Below are positions 54,503-63,192 of a stretch of 64,000 nt of DNA, one piece after another. A model generated the notes under the pieces. That model searched no databases. It saw only the letters and a list, made by a program, of their open reading frames with translations, and was not told the DNA's origin. This DNA comes from Maribacter ulvicola. Lineage in GTDB: Bacteria; Bacteroidota; Bacteroidia; Flavobacteriales; Flavobacteriaceae. The position numbers and the translations under genes are program-made. The stretch is taken from NCBI RefSeq assembly GCF_900155985.1, contig NZ_FTMA01000011.1:1-64000 (forward strand), written 5' to 3'. How positions within the stretch are numbered: position 1 is the first letter of the stretch; every line of letters starts with the position of its first letter.

Positions 54503-56191
54503 ATGAAGTATAAACTTCTAAACCTGTTTACCTTTTTATTTCCCGTTTTAATTTTTTCTCAAGAACAAGGATTGGATCAGCAAATTGATCAAGCCTTTAA
54601 GCCGATTTCAGATTTTTTTTCAGCAGTAATTTTCTTCAATGTGTGGCATGATCCAGACATACCGTTTGTACTGGTGTTACTAGTAGGTAGTGCTTTGTTT
54701 TTTACATTGTATTTTGGTTTTCCTAATATTAAGTATTTTGGAAAAGCCATTAATACCGTTCGGGGTAAGTATGAAGATATAGAAAAGCATGGTGCAAAAG
54801 AATTATATGGCGAAGATGGTATTGCGCAAGGACAAGATTTAACAAATATAGATATAGAGGACCATCTGGTTAATATTGAAAATGATTTAGCTATTGATGG
54901 TGATATTATAGATACTATTAGAGATGAAAGCTCAGATGGAGAGGTAAGTCACTTTCAAGCATTGGCAACCGCGGTATCCGGTACCGTAGGTAATGGTAAT
55001 ATTGCAGGTGTGGCATTGGCTATAGCCCTTGGTGGGCCTGGAGCAACTTTTTGGATGATAATTTGCGGGTTACTGGGGATGTCAACAAAATTTGTGGAAT
55101 GTACTTTAGGTGTACAGTATAGAGATGTTGGTGCTGATGGAACTGTTTATGGAGGTCCTATGTTCTATATAAGTAAAGGACTTAAAGAAAGAGGTTTTAA
55201 AACGGTAGGTAAAGTTGCAGCGGTAATTTTTGCAATTTTCTGCATAGGAGGATCTTTTGGTGGTGGTAACGCCGCTCAGTCCAATCAGGCAACAATTGTT
55301 ATTAAGGAATTATTTAACTGGCAAAGTACGGCTGCAGGTGCTATTGTGGGTCTTGTACTCGCTATTTTGGTCGGTGTTATAATTATTGGAGGTATTAAGC
55401 GTATAGCACAAGTAACAGAGAAAGTAGTTCCGTTTATGGCGGTTATGTATGTTATTGCTTGTTTGTATATTATTTTTAGTAATTATACGCTGGTAGATGA
55501 TGCTATTTCGTTAATTGTAACAGAGGCTTTTGAGCCAACCGCTGTAGGGGTAGGTAGTTTAATAGGTGTTTTGCTTGTAGGTTTTAAAAGAGCGGCATTT
55601 TCAAATGAAGCTGGTGCAGGTTCTGCGTCCATAGCCCATTCGGCAGTAAGAACAAAATATTCTGCATCTGAAGGTCTGGTAGCATTATTAGAACCATTTA
55701 TTGATACGGTCGTTATTTGCTCAATGACCGCAATCGTTATAATTATCTTTAATTTTGGAGGTGCTTTCACCTATGGTGGCGATGGTACCGGAGCGGTGTT
55801 GATTGATGGCATTCCTTATGAAGGTGCAGGTATTACAGCTGTGGCTTTTGCTGAGTATATCCCTTATTCCAATGTGTTTTTAACTATTGCTGTAGTATTG
55901 TTTGCGGTATCAACAATGATTTCATGGTCTTATTATGGCCTACAGTCTTGGAAGTTTTTATTTGGTAGAGGTAAGACGGCAGATATGGTATACAAATTAT
56001 TGTTCTGTACCTTTATTGTCATAGGTGCTGCTGCTAGTATGAAATCTATTTGGGATTTTTCTGATGCAATGATATTTGCAATGGTCTTCCCTAATATGGT
56101 AGGTTTATACTTTTTATTTCCTGTGGTAAAAAAGCAATTGAATAGATATTTAGATGCGATCAAATTAAAGTATGACGCTATAGAAGATTAA
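54503..56191 (+). CDS. alanine/glycine:cation symporter family protein
   Basis: 562 residues. AGCS-family core: SHFQALATAVSGTVGNGNI, GGPGATFWMI, GLLGMSTKFVECTLGVQYR, and the C-terminal helix set. About nine to eleven membrane helices. The protein starts with a signal-like hydrophobic segment and has an acidic insertion (about residues 90-145) before the first conserved motif. It probably imports alanine with Na+. Confidence 0.93.
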   Translation: MKYKLLNLFTFLFPVLIFSQEQGLDQQIDQAFKPISDFFSAVIFFNVWHDPDIPFVLVLLVGSALFFTLYFGFPNIKYFGKAINTVRGKYEDIEKHGAKELYGEDGIAQGQDLTNIDIEDHLVNIENDLAIDGDIIDTIRDESSDGEVSHFQALATAVSGTVGNGNIAGVALAIALGGPGATFWMIICGLLGMSTKFVECTLGVQYRDVGADGTVYGGPMFYISKGLKERGFKTVGKVAAVIFAIFCIGGSFGGGNAAQSNQATIVIKELFNWQSTAAGAIVGLVLAILVGVIIIGGIKRIAQVTEKVVPFMAVMYVIACLYIIFSNYTLVDDAISLIVTEAFEPTAVGVGSLIGVLLVGFKRAAFSNEAGAGSASIAHSAVRTKYSASEGLVALLEPFIDTVVICSMTAIVIIIFNFGGAFTYGGDGTGAVLIDGIPYEGAGITAVAFAEYIPYSNVFLTIAVVLFAVSTMISWSYYGLQSWKFLFGRGKTADMVYKLLFCTFIVIGAAASMKSIWDFSDAMIFAMVFPNMVGLYFLFPVVKKQLNRYLDAIKLKYDAIED

Positions 56192-56200
56192 GTATTTACT

Positions 56201-57079
56201 ATGAGTTCGTTTAAATCCCATTTCAAGTTCAATAAGCAAGAACGAAGTGGGATTTTCTTTTTACTGCTTTTTCTAATTAGTGTGCAATTGGGTTATTATG
56301 TATATCGATCAAATGGCTTAAATAAGTCTGCTCCGTTACAGTTAAATAGTATTGTTCAGGCTAATATTGATTCTTTGAAGATTATAGCGTCACAAAAGGA
56401 TACGGTTCGTATATATCCGTTCAACCCAAATTTTATTACAGACTTTAAAGGGTACACGCTTGGTATGTCGGTTGCTGAAATAGATAGGTTACACAACTTT
56501 AGAAAGAAGGCTAAATTTGTAAATTCTGTGAAAGAATTTCAAAACGTAACAAAAGTTTCAGATTCTTTACTAGATAATATTTCTCCATATTTTAAATTTC
56601 CTGAGTGGACTCAAAACAGAAAAAGGAAATCTGCATATAAATCAAATACATTTACGTTAGATAATAAAGTGGACAAAGTGGCGTGGAAAGATTTGAACAC
56701 GGCAACAGCAGAAGATTTAAAAATGATTAGCGGAATAGGGGAGAAGCTGTCAGCAAGAATAATAAAATTTAGAGATCGTTTGGGAGGGTTCTTAATAGAA
56801 GATCAATTGCTTGATGTTTATGGTCTTGATCCAGATGTTGTAGAAAGAACGTTAACTAGGTTTAAAGTTATAAATAAGCCTGAAATTGTGAAAATAAATG
56901 TAAATATCGCTACTGCAAAAGAATTGTCTAAATTGATATATCTTCAAAAAGATGTCGCTGAGAGCATAGTAAATTATCGTAATCTCAACGGAAGTATCAA
57001 TTCTTTGAACGAATTATTAAAAATAGAAGAATTTCCGGAAGAGCGTATTAATAGAATTGCTTTATATTTGTCATTATAA
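56201..57079 (+). CDS. membrane-anchored helix-hairpin-helix protein
   Basis: 292 residues. One membrane helix (about 17-35) and, at residues about 165-215 and 230-290, two helix-hairpin-helix domains of the ComEA type (DLNTATAEDLKMISGIGEKL, then NVNIATAKELSKLIYL). These bind DNA non-specifically. In other bacteria ComEA takes up DNA; here no other com gene is near. It sits between the symporter and the acyl-CoA dehydrogenase, 9 and 10 bases apart. Confidence 0.88.
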   Translation: MSSFKSHFKFNKQERSGIFFLLLFLISVQLGYYVYRSNGLNKSAPLQLNSIVQANIDSLKIIASQKDTVRIYPFNPNFITDFKGYTLGMSVAEIDRLHNFRKKAKFVNSVKEFQNVTKVSDSLLDNISPYFKFPEWTQNRKRKSAYKSNTFTLDNKVDKVAWKDLNTATAEDLKMISGIGEKLSARIIKFRDRLGGFLIEDQLLDVYGLDPDVVERTLTRFKVINKPEIVKINVNIATAKELSKLIYLQKDVAESIVNYRNLNGSINSLNELLKIEEFPEERINRIALYLSL

Positions 57080-57089
57080 AAATAACGCT

Positions 57090-58259
57090 ATGCAAAGTAT
57101 GTACTTCACAGAAGAACATCAACTATTTAGGAACAGCCTAAAAGATTTTTTACAAAAAGAAGTTGTTCCACATATAGATAAATGGGAAGAAACAGGAACC
57201 ATTGAAAGGTTTATTTGGAAAAAGTTTGGTGATATGGGCTATTTTGGTCTGGCAACACCCGAAGCAGATGGTGGTCTTGGTCTTGATCTTTTTTATACCA
57301 TTATATTATTGGAAGAATTACAAAAGATAAATTCAGGTGGATTTGCAGCTGCTATATGGGCGCATGCATATTTAGCTATGACGCACTTAAATAAGGAAGC
57401 AGGTTCTTTTGTAAAAGAGAAATACTTAAGACCAAGTGTTGATGGTGATAAAATTGGTTGTCTGTGTATTTCTGAGCCATTTGGGGGTAGTGATGTGGCG
57501 GCTATGAGAACTACGGCGATAAAACAGGGAGACCATTACATTTTAAATGGCTCCAAAACTTTTATTACAAATGGTGTGTATGCCGATTATATGATTGTAG
57601 CGGCAAAAACAAATCCAGAATTAGGAAATAAGGGAATTAGCATTTTTGCAGTAGACAGGAAAAGTGAAGGGGTGACTGCCAATAAATTGAATAAATTAGG
57701 CTGGCGAGCTTCTGATACAGCGGAACTTGCCTTTGATAATGTTAAGATTCCGGCAGAGAATCTGATGGGGGAAGAAAATATGGGCTTTTCTTATATAATG
57801 GAACATTTTTCTTTAGAACGTTTAATAATGGGAGTAAATGCTCATGCCCGTTCGGAACATGTTTTGGAATATGCTTTAAACTACATGTCAGAAAGAGAGG
57901 CTTTTGGTAAATCAATAAATCAATTTCAAGCTTTAAGACATAGGGTAGTTGATCTTCATGCGGATATAGATATGTGTAAGGAGTATAATTATTCTGTAGC
58001 ATACCGTTTAGATAAAGGGCAGTACGTGGTTAAAGAGGCGACGATTTCTAAGTTGAAATCAACAAAAGTTGCTGATGAGGTGGCTTATGAGTGTTTGCAG
58101 TTTTTAGGTGGGTATGGTTATATTGAAGATTATCCAATGGCACGTAATTTTAGAGATAGTAGATTAGGACCTATCGGTGGTGGTACTTCAGAAATATTAA
58201 GAGAAATTATTTCGAAAATTATTATTGATAAGAAAGAATATAAGCCGGCTACAGCGTAG
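57090..58259 (+). CDS. acyl-CoA dehydrogenase
   Basis: 389 residues from the ATG at 57090 (the frame begins at 57057; a third ATG at 57099 is possible). FAD-dependent acyl-CoA dehydrogenase with SEPFGGSDVAAMRT, NGSKTFITNG and GGYGYIEDYPMAR. The position before GTSE is Gly, so the catalytic base is not the usual one; Glu-243 in SLERL takes the place used by long-chain and isovaleryl enzymes. The substrate may be a longer or branched chain. Confidence 0.9.
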   Translation: MQSMYFTEEHQLFRNSLKDFLQKEVVPHIDKWEETGTIERFIWKKFGDMGYFGLATPEADGGLGLDLFYTIILLEELQKINSGGFAAAIWAHAYLAMTHLNKEAGSFVKEKYLRPSVDGDKIGCLCISEPFGGSDVAAMRTTAIKQGDHYILNGSKTFITNGVYADYMIVAAKTNPELGNKGISIFAVDRKSEGVTANKLNKLGWRASDTAELAFDNVKIPAENLMGEENMGFSYIMEHFSLERLIMGVNAHARSEHVLEYALNYMSEREAFGKSINQFQALRHRVVDLHADIDMCKEYNYSVAYRLDKGQYVVKEATISKLKSTKVADEVAYECLQFLGGYGYIEDYPMARNFRDSRLGPIGGGTSEILREIISKIIIDKKEYKPATA

Positions 58260-58295
58260 TTAAGAATAGAAAAAATTTAAAAAGCAGATTATTGG

Positions 58296-58325
58296 TTGCC
58301 TATTTGAATATAGTTGTTATATTTG
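58296..58325 (+). promoter_or_regulatory. promoter of rpsU
   Basis: TTG at 58296-58298, a 19-base spacer, then TATATTTG at 58318-58325. Transcription would start near 58330, about 30 bases before the ATG. Confidence 0.7.
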
Positions 58326-58345
58326 CAGCCTTAATCACAAAAGAG

Positions 58346-58352
58346 AGGAGGT
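58346..58352 (+). promoter_or_regulatory. strong Shine-Dalgarno of rpsU
   Basis: AGGAGGT lies 7 bases before the ATG at 58360, an ideal Shine-Dalgarno. Almost every other start in the window lacks one. In Bacteroidota the 16S rRNA 3' end is covered by bS21, bS18 and bS6, so a Shine-Dalgarno on rpsU would be used best by ribosomes lacking bS21. Confidence 0.9.
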
Positions 58353-58359
58353 TTAGCCC

Positions 58360-58554
58360 ATGTTAATAATACCAGTAAAAGAAGGAGAAAACATCGATAG
58401 AGCTTTAAAGCGTTTTAAACGTAAGTTCGATAAGACAGGTACAATGAGACAGTTACGTAAGCGTCAACAGTTCAATAAGCCGTCAGTAGTTCGTAGAGCA
58501 CAGATACAAAAAGCAGAATATATTCAAGGTCTAAGAGATCAAGAAGAAGTTTAG
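58360..58554 (+). CDS. rpsU: 30S ribosomal protein S21
   Basis: 64 residues. bS21 is present at the platform of the 30S subunit near the 3' end of 16S rRNA. The sequence opens MLIIPVKEGENIDRALKRFK and has Tyr-54 in QKAEYIQG, the tyrosine I recall as stacking on the anti-Shine-Dalgarno in Bacteroidota ribosomes. The gene has its own promoter, a strong Shine-Dalgarno and a terminator, so it is monocistronic. Confidence 0.97.
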   Translation: MLIIPVKEGENIDRALKRFKRKFDKTGTMRQLRKRQQFNKPSVVRRAQIQKAEYIQGLRDQEEV

Positions 58555-58571
58555 GCTTAGTAATAGAAAAT

Positions 58572-58604
58572 AAAAAAATCCCGCAATTTGCGGGATTTTT
58601 TTTT
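58572..58604 (+). terminator. rpsU terminator
   Basis: AAAAAAATCCCGCA pairs with TGCGGGATTTTTTT around a 3-base loop. It lies 17 bases past the rpsU stop. Confidence 0.93.
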
Positions 58605-58646
58605 GCTCAAATTTCAACAAACTCAAAACTTTGATACCTTTAGATA

Positions 58647-59537
58647 ATGTTTTTAAGCGAATTTATTTCTTATCTCTCTTTGGAGAAAAATTATTCGGTG
58701 CATACGATTAAGGCGTATGAGAACGATATAATTGAATTTAGCGGTTTTTGCTTGGCTAGTTATGATGTTGGTGATATTGATTCCGTGGACTATAATATGG
58801 TTCGCTTTTGGATTGTGGCGTTGTCAGAAAATAAAATGAACAATAGGTCTATCAATAGAAAAATAGCATCGTTGAAAGCTTATTTCAAATTTCTTCAAAA
58901 AATAGAAGTAACCAACATTAATCCGTTAAGTAATCATAAAGCATTAAAAACGGCAAAAAATGTTGAAATTCCATTCTCAGAAGTAGAGATGGAGCATGTG
59001 TTGTCCCAAATAGAATTTAAAGAAGATTTTGAGGGAAAAAGAGATGAGTTGTTACTGCATGTGTTTTATGTTACAGGAGTACGAAGGGCAGAGGTCATTG
59101 CTTTGAAAATAGCTGATGTGGATTTTGAGACTATGACTATCAAGGTCTTGGGTAAGCGTAATAAAGAAAGAATTATACCTATGCTTGTTGAAACTAAAGT
59201 AAGATTCTTAGAGTATTTAGAGTGGCGTAAGGGGTTAAGTGTAGTGATCGACGATAAAATTATGTTCTTGACTAAGTCCGGCAATAAAATGTATGAAACA
59301 CTTGTTTATAGAGTAATAAAAAGGTATTTTAGAGAGGTTTCCTCTAAGGTAAAGACAAGTCCGCATATTCTTAGGCATACCTTTGCAACGCATCTATTAA
59401 ATAAGGGTGCGGATTTAAATGCTGTAAAGGAGTTATTAGGGCACTCTAGTTTGGCTTCTACCCAGGTATATACGCATAATAGTATTGCAGAGTTGAAAAA
59501 GGTGCATGCAAAAGCTCATCCTAGAGGGAAAAAATAA
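58647..59537 (+). CDS. tyrosine recombinase, XerC/XerD type
   Basis: 296 residues. An N-terminal SAM-like core-binding domain (about 1-95), then a catalytic domain with the full set Arg-146 (TGVRR), Lys-170, His-240 and Arg-243 (HILRHTF), His-266 (LGHSS) and Tyr-275 (VYTH). Length and compactness match the chromosome-dimer resolvases XerC/XerD, not a phage integrase. No attachment site or mobile context is visible. Confidence 0.93.
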   Translation: MFLSEFISYLSLEKNYSVHTIKAYENDIIEFSGFCLASYDVGDIDSVDYNMVRFWIVALSENKMNNRSINRKIASLKAYFKFLQKIEVTNINPLSNHKALKTAKNVEIPFSEVEMEHVLSQIEFKEDFEGKRDELLLHVFYVTGVRRAEVIALKIADVDFETMTIKVLGKRNKERIIPMLVETKVRFLEYLEWRKGLSVVIDDKIMFLTKSGNKMYETLVYRVIKRYFREVSSKVKTSPHILRHTFATHLLNKGADLNAVKELLGHSSLASTQVYTHNSIAELKKVHAKAHPRGKK

Positions 59538-59584
59538 ATATTGTTAAATCAGGCTTAATTCTAAAAGCCATAAATTTTCTGACT

Positions 59585-59887
59585 ATGAAAGTAAATACGC
59601 AATCGGTAAATTTTAATGCAGACGATAAGTTAATTAATTTCCTTCAAAATAGACTGGATAAAGTGGAAACCTTTTATTCTAAGGTGATTAGCTCTGATGT
59701 TTATATGAAAGTTGAGAATACAAGTGCAAAAGAGAATAAAATTGTAGAGATTAAAATTACGGTTCCTAAAGATAAATTTGTGGTAAAAAAACAATGTAAG
59801 TCTTTTGAGGAGGCAGTAGACTCTGCTTGTAATTCGCTGGAACGCAGACTGATAAAGCAAAAGCAAAAAATAAGATTGCATGCTTGA
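59585..59887 (+). CDS. hpf: ribosome hibernation promoting factor (HPF/RaiA family, short)
   Basis: 100 residues. The HPF/RaiA fold (LINFLQNRLDKVETFYSKVI, then KEFEEAVDSACNSLERRLIKQKQ-like) is clear. The short form without the dimerisation domain. It binds the 30S decoding centre to dimerise or stall idle ribosomes. A weak hairpin overlaps the tRNA promoter region downstream. Confidence 0.92.
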   Translation: MKVNTQSVNFNADDKLINFLQNRLDKVETFYSKVISSDVYMKVENTSAKENKIVEIKITVPKDKFVVKKQCKSFEEAVDSACNSLERRLIKQKQKIRLHA

Positions 59888-59908
59888 TAAAAAATTTTCA
59901 AAATTTGT

Positions 59909-59938
59909 TTTGAATAAACAAAAAATACTATACATTTG
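59909..59938 (+). promoter_or_regulatory. promoter of the tRNA-tuf operon
   Basis: TTTG (59909-59912), an 18-base spacer and TACATTTG (59931-59938). Transcription would start near 59943. The first transcribed bases (59941-59966) can form a short hairpin (GTCCG with CGGGC) followed by T's. Confidence 0.75.
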
Positions 59939-59990
59939 CAGTCCGTTAGAAATAGCGGGCTTTTTTATAACAAGAAAAGTTGTAAAATAA

Positions 59991-60064
59991 GCCGATGTAG
60001 CTCAGCTGGCTAGAGCAGCTGATTTGTAATCAGCAGGTCGTGGGTTCGAGTCCCTCCATCGGCT
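59991..60064 (+). tRNA. tRNA-Thr (TGT)
   Basis: 74 bases forming a full cloverleaf: acceptor GCCGATG with CATCGGC, D arm, anticodon stem GCTGA with TCAGC and loop TTTGTAA. The anticodon is TGT at 60025-60027. T arm GTGGGTTCGAGTCCCTC-like. The CCA end is not encoded. Confidence 0.97.
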
Positions 60065-60091
60065 CTTAAGTTCTTTAAAATATTAGTTTGA

Positions 60092-60173
<82 letters not shown>

Positions 60174-60220
60174 CTAAACTATTTTGTAGAGGATTTTATT
60201 GAAATATTGTAATATTATAA

Positions 60221-60293
60221 GCGGGAGTAGCTCAGTTGGTAGAGCGTCAGCCTTCCAAGCTGAATGTCGCCGGTTCGAACCCGGTCTCCCGCT
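60221..60293 (+). tRNA. tRNA-Gly (TCC)
   Basis: 73 bases. Acceptor GCGGGAG with CTCCCGC, anticodon stem TCAGC with GCTGA, loop CTTCCAA, anticodon TCC at 60254-60256. CCA is not encoded. Confidence 0.97.
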
Positions 60294-60312
60294 CTATAAA
60301 TTTGACAGTAAT

Positions 60313-60338
60313 GTCATCCCTGCGAAGGCAGGAATCTA
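60313..60338. repeat. REP-like palindromic element
   Basis: GTCATCCCTGCGAAGGCAGG and the following AATCTA form a small hairpin (CCTGC with GCAGG, loop GAAG). The pattern matches the widespread REP/RAYT-associated elements whose translation reads VIPAKAGI. It lies between tRNA-Gly and tRNA-Thr within the tRNA-tuf transcript. Confidence 0.6.
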
Positions 60339-60364
60339 TCTGTTGGGTGGGTTCAACACTTTAC

Positions 60365-60436
60365 GCCGGTGTAGCTCAGGGGTAGAGCGTTTCCTTGGTA
60401 AGGAAGAGGTCACGAGTTCAATTCTCGTCATTGGCT
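60365..60436 (+). tRNA. tRNA-Thr (GGT)
   Basis: 72 bases. Acceptor GCCGGTG with CATTGGC (two G-U pairs), anticodon loop TTGGTAA with GGT at 60397-60399, T arm ACGAGTTCAATTCTCGT. CCA is not encoded. It is the second threonine tRNA of the cluster. Confidence 0.96.
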
Positions 60437-60447
60437 CAATTAAGGTA

Positions 60448-60455
60448 TAAATTTG
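60448..60455 (+). promoter_or_regulatory. possible extra promoter for tuf
   Basis: TAAATTTG matches TAnnTTTG and lies 36 bases before the tuf ATG, but no -33 element at a normal distance. It may be chance. Confidence 0.25.
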
Positions 60456-60491
60456 TACACTAATATAAACTAAGAATAAAATACATTAAAC

Positions 60492-61679
60492 ATGGCAAAG
60501 GAAACTTTCGATCGTTCCAAACCGCACTTAAATATAGGTACTATTGGACACGTGGATCACGGTAAAACTACATTGACTGCTGCTATTACTACTGTTTTGG
60601 CAAATGCAGGTCTTTCTGAATTGAGAAGTTTCGATTCTATCGATAACGCTCCTGAGGAAAAAGAAAGAGGTATTACAATTAACACTTCACACGTAGAGTA
60701 CTCTACAGCTAATCGTCACTACGCGCACGTTGACTGTCCTGGTCACGCGGATTACGTGAAGAACATGGTTACTGGTGCTGCTCAGATGGATGGTGCTATA
60801 TTAGTTGTTGCTGCTACAGATGGTCCTATGCCACAAACACGTGAGCATATCTTATTAGGTCGTCAGGTTGGTATTCCAAGAATCGTTGTATTCATGAATA
60901 AAGTGGATATGGTTGATGATGAGGAGTTGATTGAGCTTGTTGAAATGGAAGTGAGAGAATTACTTTCTTTTTATGAGTATGATGGTGATAATGGGCCTGT
61001 AATTGCTGGTTCTGCATTAGGTGCATTGAATGGTGAGCAGAAATGGGTTGATACGGTTATGGAATTGATGGCTGCTGTTGATGATTGGATCGAGCTACCT
61101 AAAAGAGATGTTGATAAGGATTTCTTGATGCCTGTTGAAGATGTATTTACTATTACTGGTCGTGGTACTGTTGCAACTGGTCGTATAGAGACTGGTATTG
61201 CTAACACTGGTGATCCTGTTGAGATTATTGGTATGGGTGCTGAGAAATTAAACTCTACTATTACAGGGGTTGAAATGTTCCGTAAGATCTTGGATAGAGG
61301 TGAGGCTGGTGATAATGTAGGTATCTTGTTAAGAGGTGTTGAAAAATCTCAAATTAGCCGTGGAATGGTAATCTGTAAGCCAGGTTCTGTTAAGCCACAT
61401 GCTAAATTTGAAGCTGAGGTTTATGTTTTGAAGAAAGAAGAAGGTGGTCGTCATACACCATTTCATAATAACTACCGTCCACAGTTCTATGTAAGAACAA
61501 CAGACGTAACAGGTAACATTGCGCTTCCTTCAGGAGTTGAAATGGTAATGCCTGGTGATAACTTAACAATTACAGTTGAATTGATTCAGCCAATCGCATT
61601 AAGCGTAGGTCTTCGTTTCGCTATCCGTGAAGGTGGTAGAACAGTTGGTGCTGGTCAGGTAACTAAGATTATAGATTAA
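60492..61679 (+). CDS. tuf: elongation factor Tu
   Basis: 395 residues. GTPase delivering aminoacyl-tRNA. P loop GHVDHGKT (19-26), DCPGHAD and NKVD motifs, then two beta-barrel domains ([13 protein letters not shown], and the C-terminal MPGDN). Sequence is highly conserved with family. It is co-transcribed with the four upstream tRNAs. Confidence 0.99.
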   Translation: MAKETFDRSKPHLNIGTIGHVDHGKTTLTAAITTVLANAGLSELRSFDSIDNAPEEKERGITINTSHVEYSTANRHYAHVDCPGHADYVKNMVTGAAQMDGAILVVAATDGPMPQTREHILLGRQVGIPRIVVFMNKVDMVDDEELIELVEMEVRELLSFYEYDGDNGPVIAGSALGALNGEQKWVDTVMELMAAVDDWIELPKRDVDKDFLMPVEDVFTITGRGTVATGRIETGIANTGDPVEIIGMGAEKLNSTITGVEMFRKILDRGEAGDNVGILLRGVEKSQISRGMVICKPGSVKPHAKFEAEVYVLKKEEGGRHTPFHNNYRPQFYVRTTDVTGNIALPSGVEMVMPGDNLTITVELIQPIALSVGLRFAIREGGRTVGAGQVTKIID

Positions 61680-61706
61680 ATTTAATCTAAAATAAGCATT
61701 GTATAT

Positions 61707-61736
61707 AAGGGTGTTCTGCTCAGGCGGGACACCTTT
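61707..61736 (+). other. strong hairpin between tuf and tRNA-Trp
   Basis: AAGGGTGTTCTGC pairs with GCGGGACACCTTT, 13 bp with three G-U pairs, loop TCAG. Only three T's follow, so it is a poor terminator. It may be an RNase III processing site separating tuf from the tRNA-Trp-secE part, or a partial terminator. Confidence 0.6.
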
Positions 61737-61779
61737 ACATGCAAATAATAGAATTGGTGACTTAATGGTTGCTGTTCAT

Positions 61780-61852
61780 ACGGGTGTAGCTCAGTTGGTA
61801 GAGCACTGGTCTCCAAAACCAGGTGTCGGGAGTTCGAGTCTCTCCTCCCGTG
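61780..61852 (+). tRNA. tRNA-Trp (CCA)
   Basis: 73 bases. Acceptor ACGGGTG with CTCCCGT (one U-U mismatch at the sixth pair), anticodon stem CTGGT with ACCAG, loop CTCCAAA, anticodon CCA. G discriminator as expected for Trp. This position between tuf and secE is typical of Bacteroidota. Confidence 0.96.
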
Positions 61853-61910
61853 CAACAATAGAATTTGGAATATAGGTTTTCCATTTGTTGAAATTGTAAA
61901 AAGAATTTAA

Positions 61911-62099
61911 ATGTTCACATATATAAAAGAATCCGTTGAAGAGTTGAGGAATAGTGTTACTCTTCCGTCACGTGCAGAGTCGTCTAACTTGATGGTTGTT
62001 GTAGCTGTGTTTTCTATCCTTTTTGCTTTGGCAACCTGGGGAGTGGATACGGTCTTTAGTAAAGTGATAAAGTCTTATTTCAACTACGTATTAAACTAA
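61911..62099 (+). CDS. secE: preprotein translocase subunit SecE
   Basis: 62 residues, one membrane helix (about 27-50) after an amphipathic helix (VEELRNSVTLPS). The minimal SecE form seen in many bacteria. The next gene, nusG, starts 7 bases later. Confidence 0.93.
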   Translation: MFTYIKESVEELRNSVTLPSRAESSNLMVVVAVFSILFALATWGVDTVFSKVIKSYFNYVLN

Positions 62100-62106
62100 T
62101 AGGACT

Positions 62107-62658
62107 ATGTCAGAAGTATTGGATAAAAAATGGTACGTTGTAAGAGCTGTTAGTGGTCAGGAGAATAAAATCAAAGGATACATTGAGAGTGAAGTGGAAC
62201 GTCATGGTTTCTCTGATTATTTAGAAGATGTTCTTGTTCCTACAGAAAAGGTTATTCAAATTAGAAATGGAAAGAAAATAAATAAAGAAAGAGTTTATTT
62301 TCCGGGCTATATTATGATCAAAGCCAATTTAGGTGGTGAGATGGTGCATATTATTAGGTCAATTACTAATGTAATAGGTTTTTTAGGGGAGACAAAAGGA
62401 GGTGATCCTGTGCCTTTAAGGAAGAATGAAGTAAATAGAATGCTAGGTAAGGTAGATGAGCTAGCTGTGAATACGGATAGTGTGGCTATTCCATTCGTTT
62501 TTGGTGAAACGGTAAAAGTAATTGATGGTCCTTTTAATGGCTTCAATGGTACTGTTGAGAAAATAAATGAAGAGAAGCGTAAGTTAGAGGTTATGGTAAA
62601 GATTTTCGGAAGAAAAACACCTTTAGAGCTTAGCTATATGCAGGTAGAGAAAATATAA
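62107..62658 (+). CDS. nusG: transcription termination/antitermination factor NusG
   Basis: 183 residues. NGN domain with KKWYVVRAVSGQENKIKGYI and YFPGYIMIKANLGGEM, then a KOW domain with GETVKVIDGPFNGFNGTV. It binds RNA polymerase and links transcription to other processes. Confidence 0.98.
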   Translation: MSEVLDKKWYVVRAVSGQENKIKGYIESEVERHGFSDYLEDVLVPTEKVIQIRNGKKINKERVYFPGYIMIKANLGGEMVHIIRSITNVIGFLGETKGGDPVPLRKNEVNRMLGKVDELAVNTDSVAIPFVFGETVKVIDGPFNGFNGTVEKINEEKRKLEVMVKIFGRKTPLELSYMQVEKI

Positions 62659-62736
62659 GTATTAGAATAAGTGTTACATACATATAATTAAAGTAGTGTT
62701 GCTTCCGTAAACACACTTTCAATTTAATTTTAAACA

Positions 62737-63174
62737 ATGGCAAAAGAAATAGGTAAAGTAGTTAAACTACAAGTTAAGGGAGGTGCAGCGAATCCATCGC
62801 CACCGGTTGGACCTGCCTTAGGAGCTGCTGGTGTTAACATTATGGAATTCTGTAAGCAGTTCAATGCTCGTACACAGGATAAACCAGGTAAAATTTTACC
62901 AGTTGTTATCACCGTTTACAAGGATAAGTCTTTCGACTTCGTTGTAAAAACTCCACCGGCGGCAATTCAGCTATTGGAAGCGGCTAAGATTAAAAAAGGA
63001 TCTGGCGAACCTAACAGAGTAAAATTAGGTAGTGTTACCTGGGACCAAATCAAGGCAATTGCCGAAGATAAAATGGTTGACCTTAATGCGTTTACGATAG
63101 AATCTGCTATGAGTATGATAGCTGGTACTGCTCGTTCTATGGGTATGAAGGTTGCAGGAAAAAAACCTTTTTAA
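62737..63174 (+). CDS. rplK: 50S ribosomal protein L11
   Basis: 145 residues. The signature [18 protein letters not shown] and the C-terminal RNA-binding domain are intact. It forms the GTPase-centre stalk base. The 78-base gap from nusG contains a small GTGTT/AACAC hairpin; a ribosomal L1 autoregulatory site is not evident to me. Confidence 0.98.
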   Translation: MAKEIGKVVKLQVKGGAANPSPPVGPALGAAGVNIMEFCKQFNARTQDKPGKILPVVITVYKDKSFDFVVKTPPAAIQLLEAAKIKKGSGEPNRVKLGSVTWDQIKAIAEDKMVDLNAFTIESAMSMIAGTARSMGMKVAGKKPF

Positions 63175-63192
63175 AATCTTAAAAGTAATTAA

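Noticed and set aside
58647-59537. Mobile-element integrase
   Set aside because: The tyrosine recombinase has XerC/XerD length and core-gene neighbours, and no attachment repeats or mobile cargo are visible.
59941-59966. Terminator for the hibernation factor gene
   Set aside because: The stem is five pairs and begins just after the tRNA operon promoter, so it is at least as likely a 5'-end structure of the tRNA transcript.
60199-60450. 83-codon open frame across two tRNA genes
   Set aside because: It runs through tRNA-Gly, the REP-like element and tRNA-Thr; the VIPAKAGI stretch is the REP translation.
62690-62720. L1 autoregulatory RNA site before rplK
   Set aside because: A GTGTT/AACAC hairpin exists, but I see no clear copy of the L1-binding internal loop.
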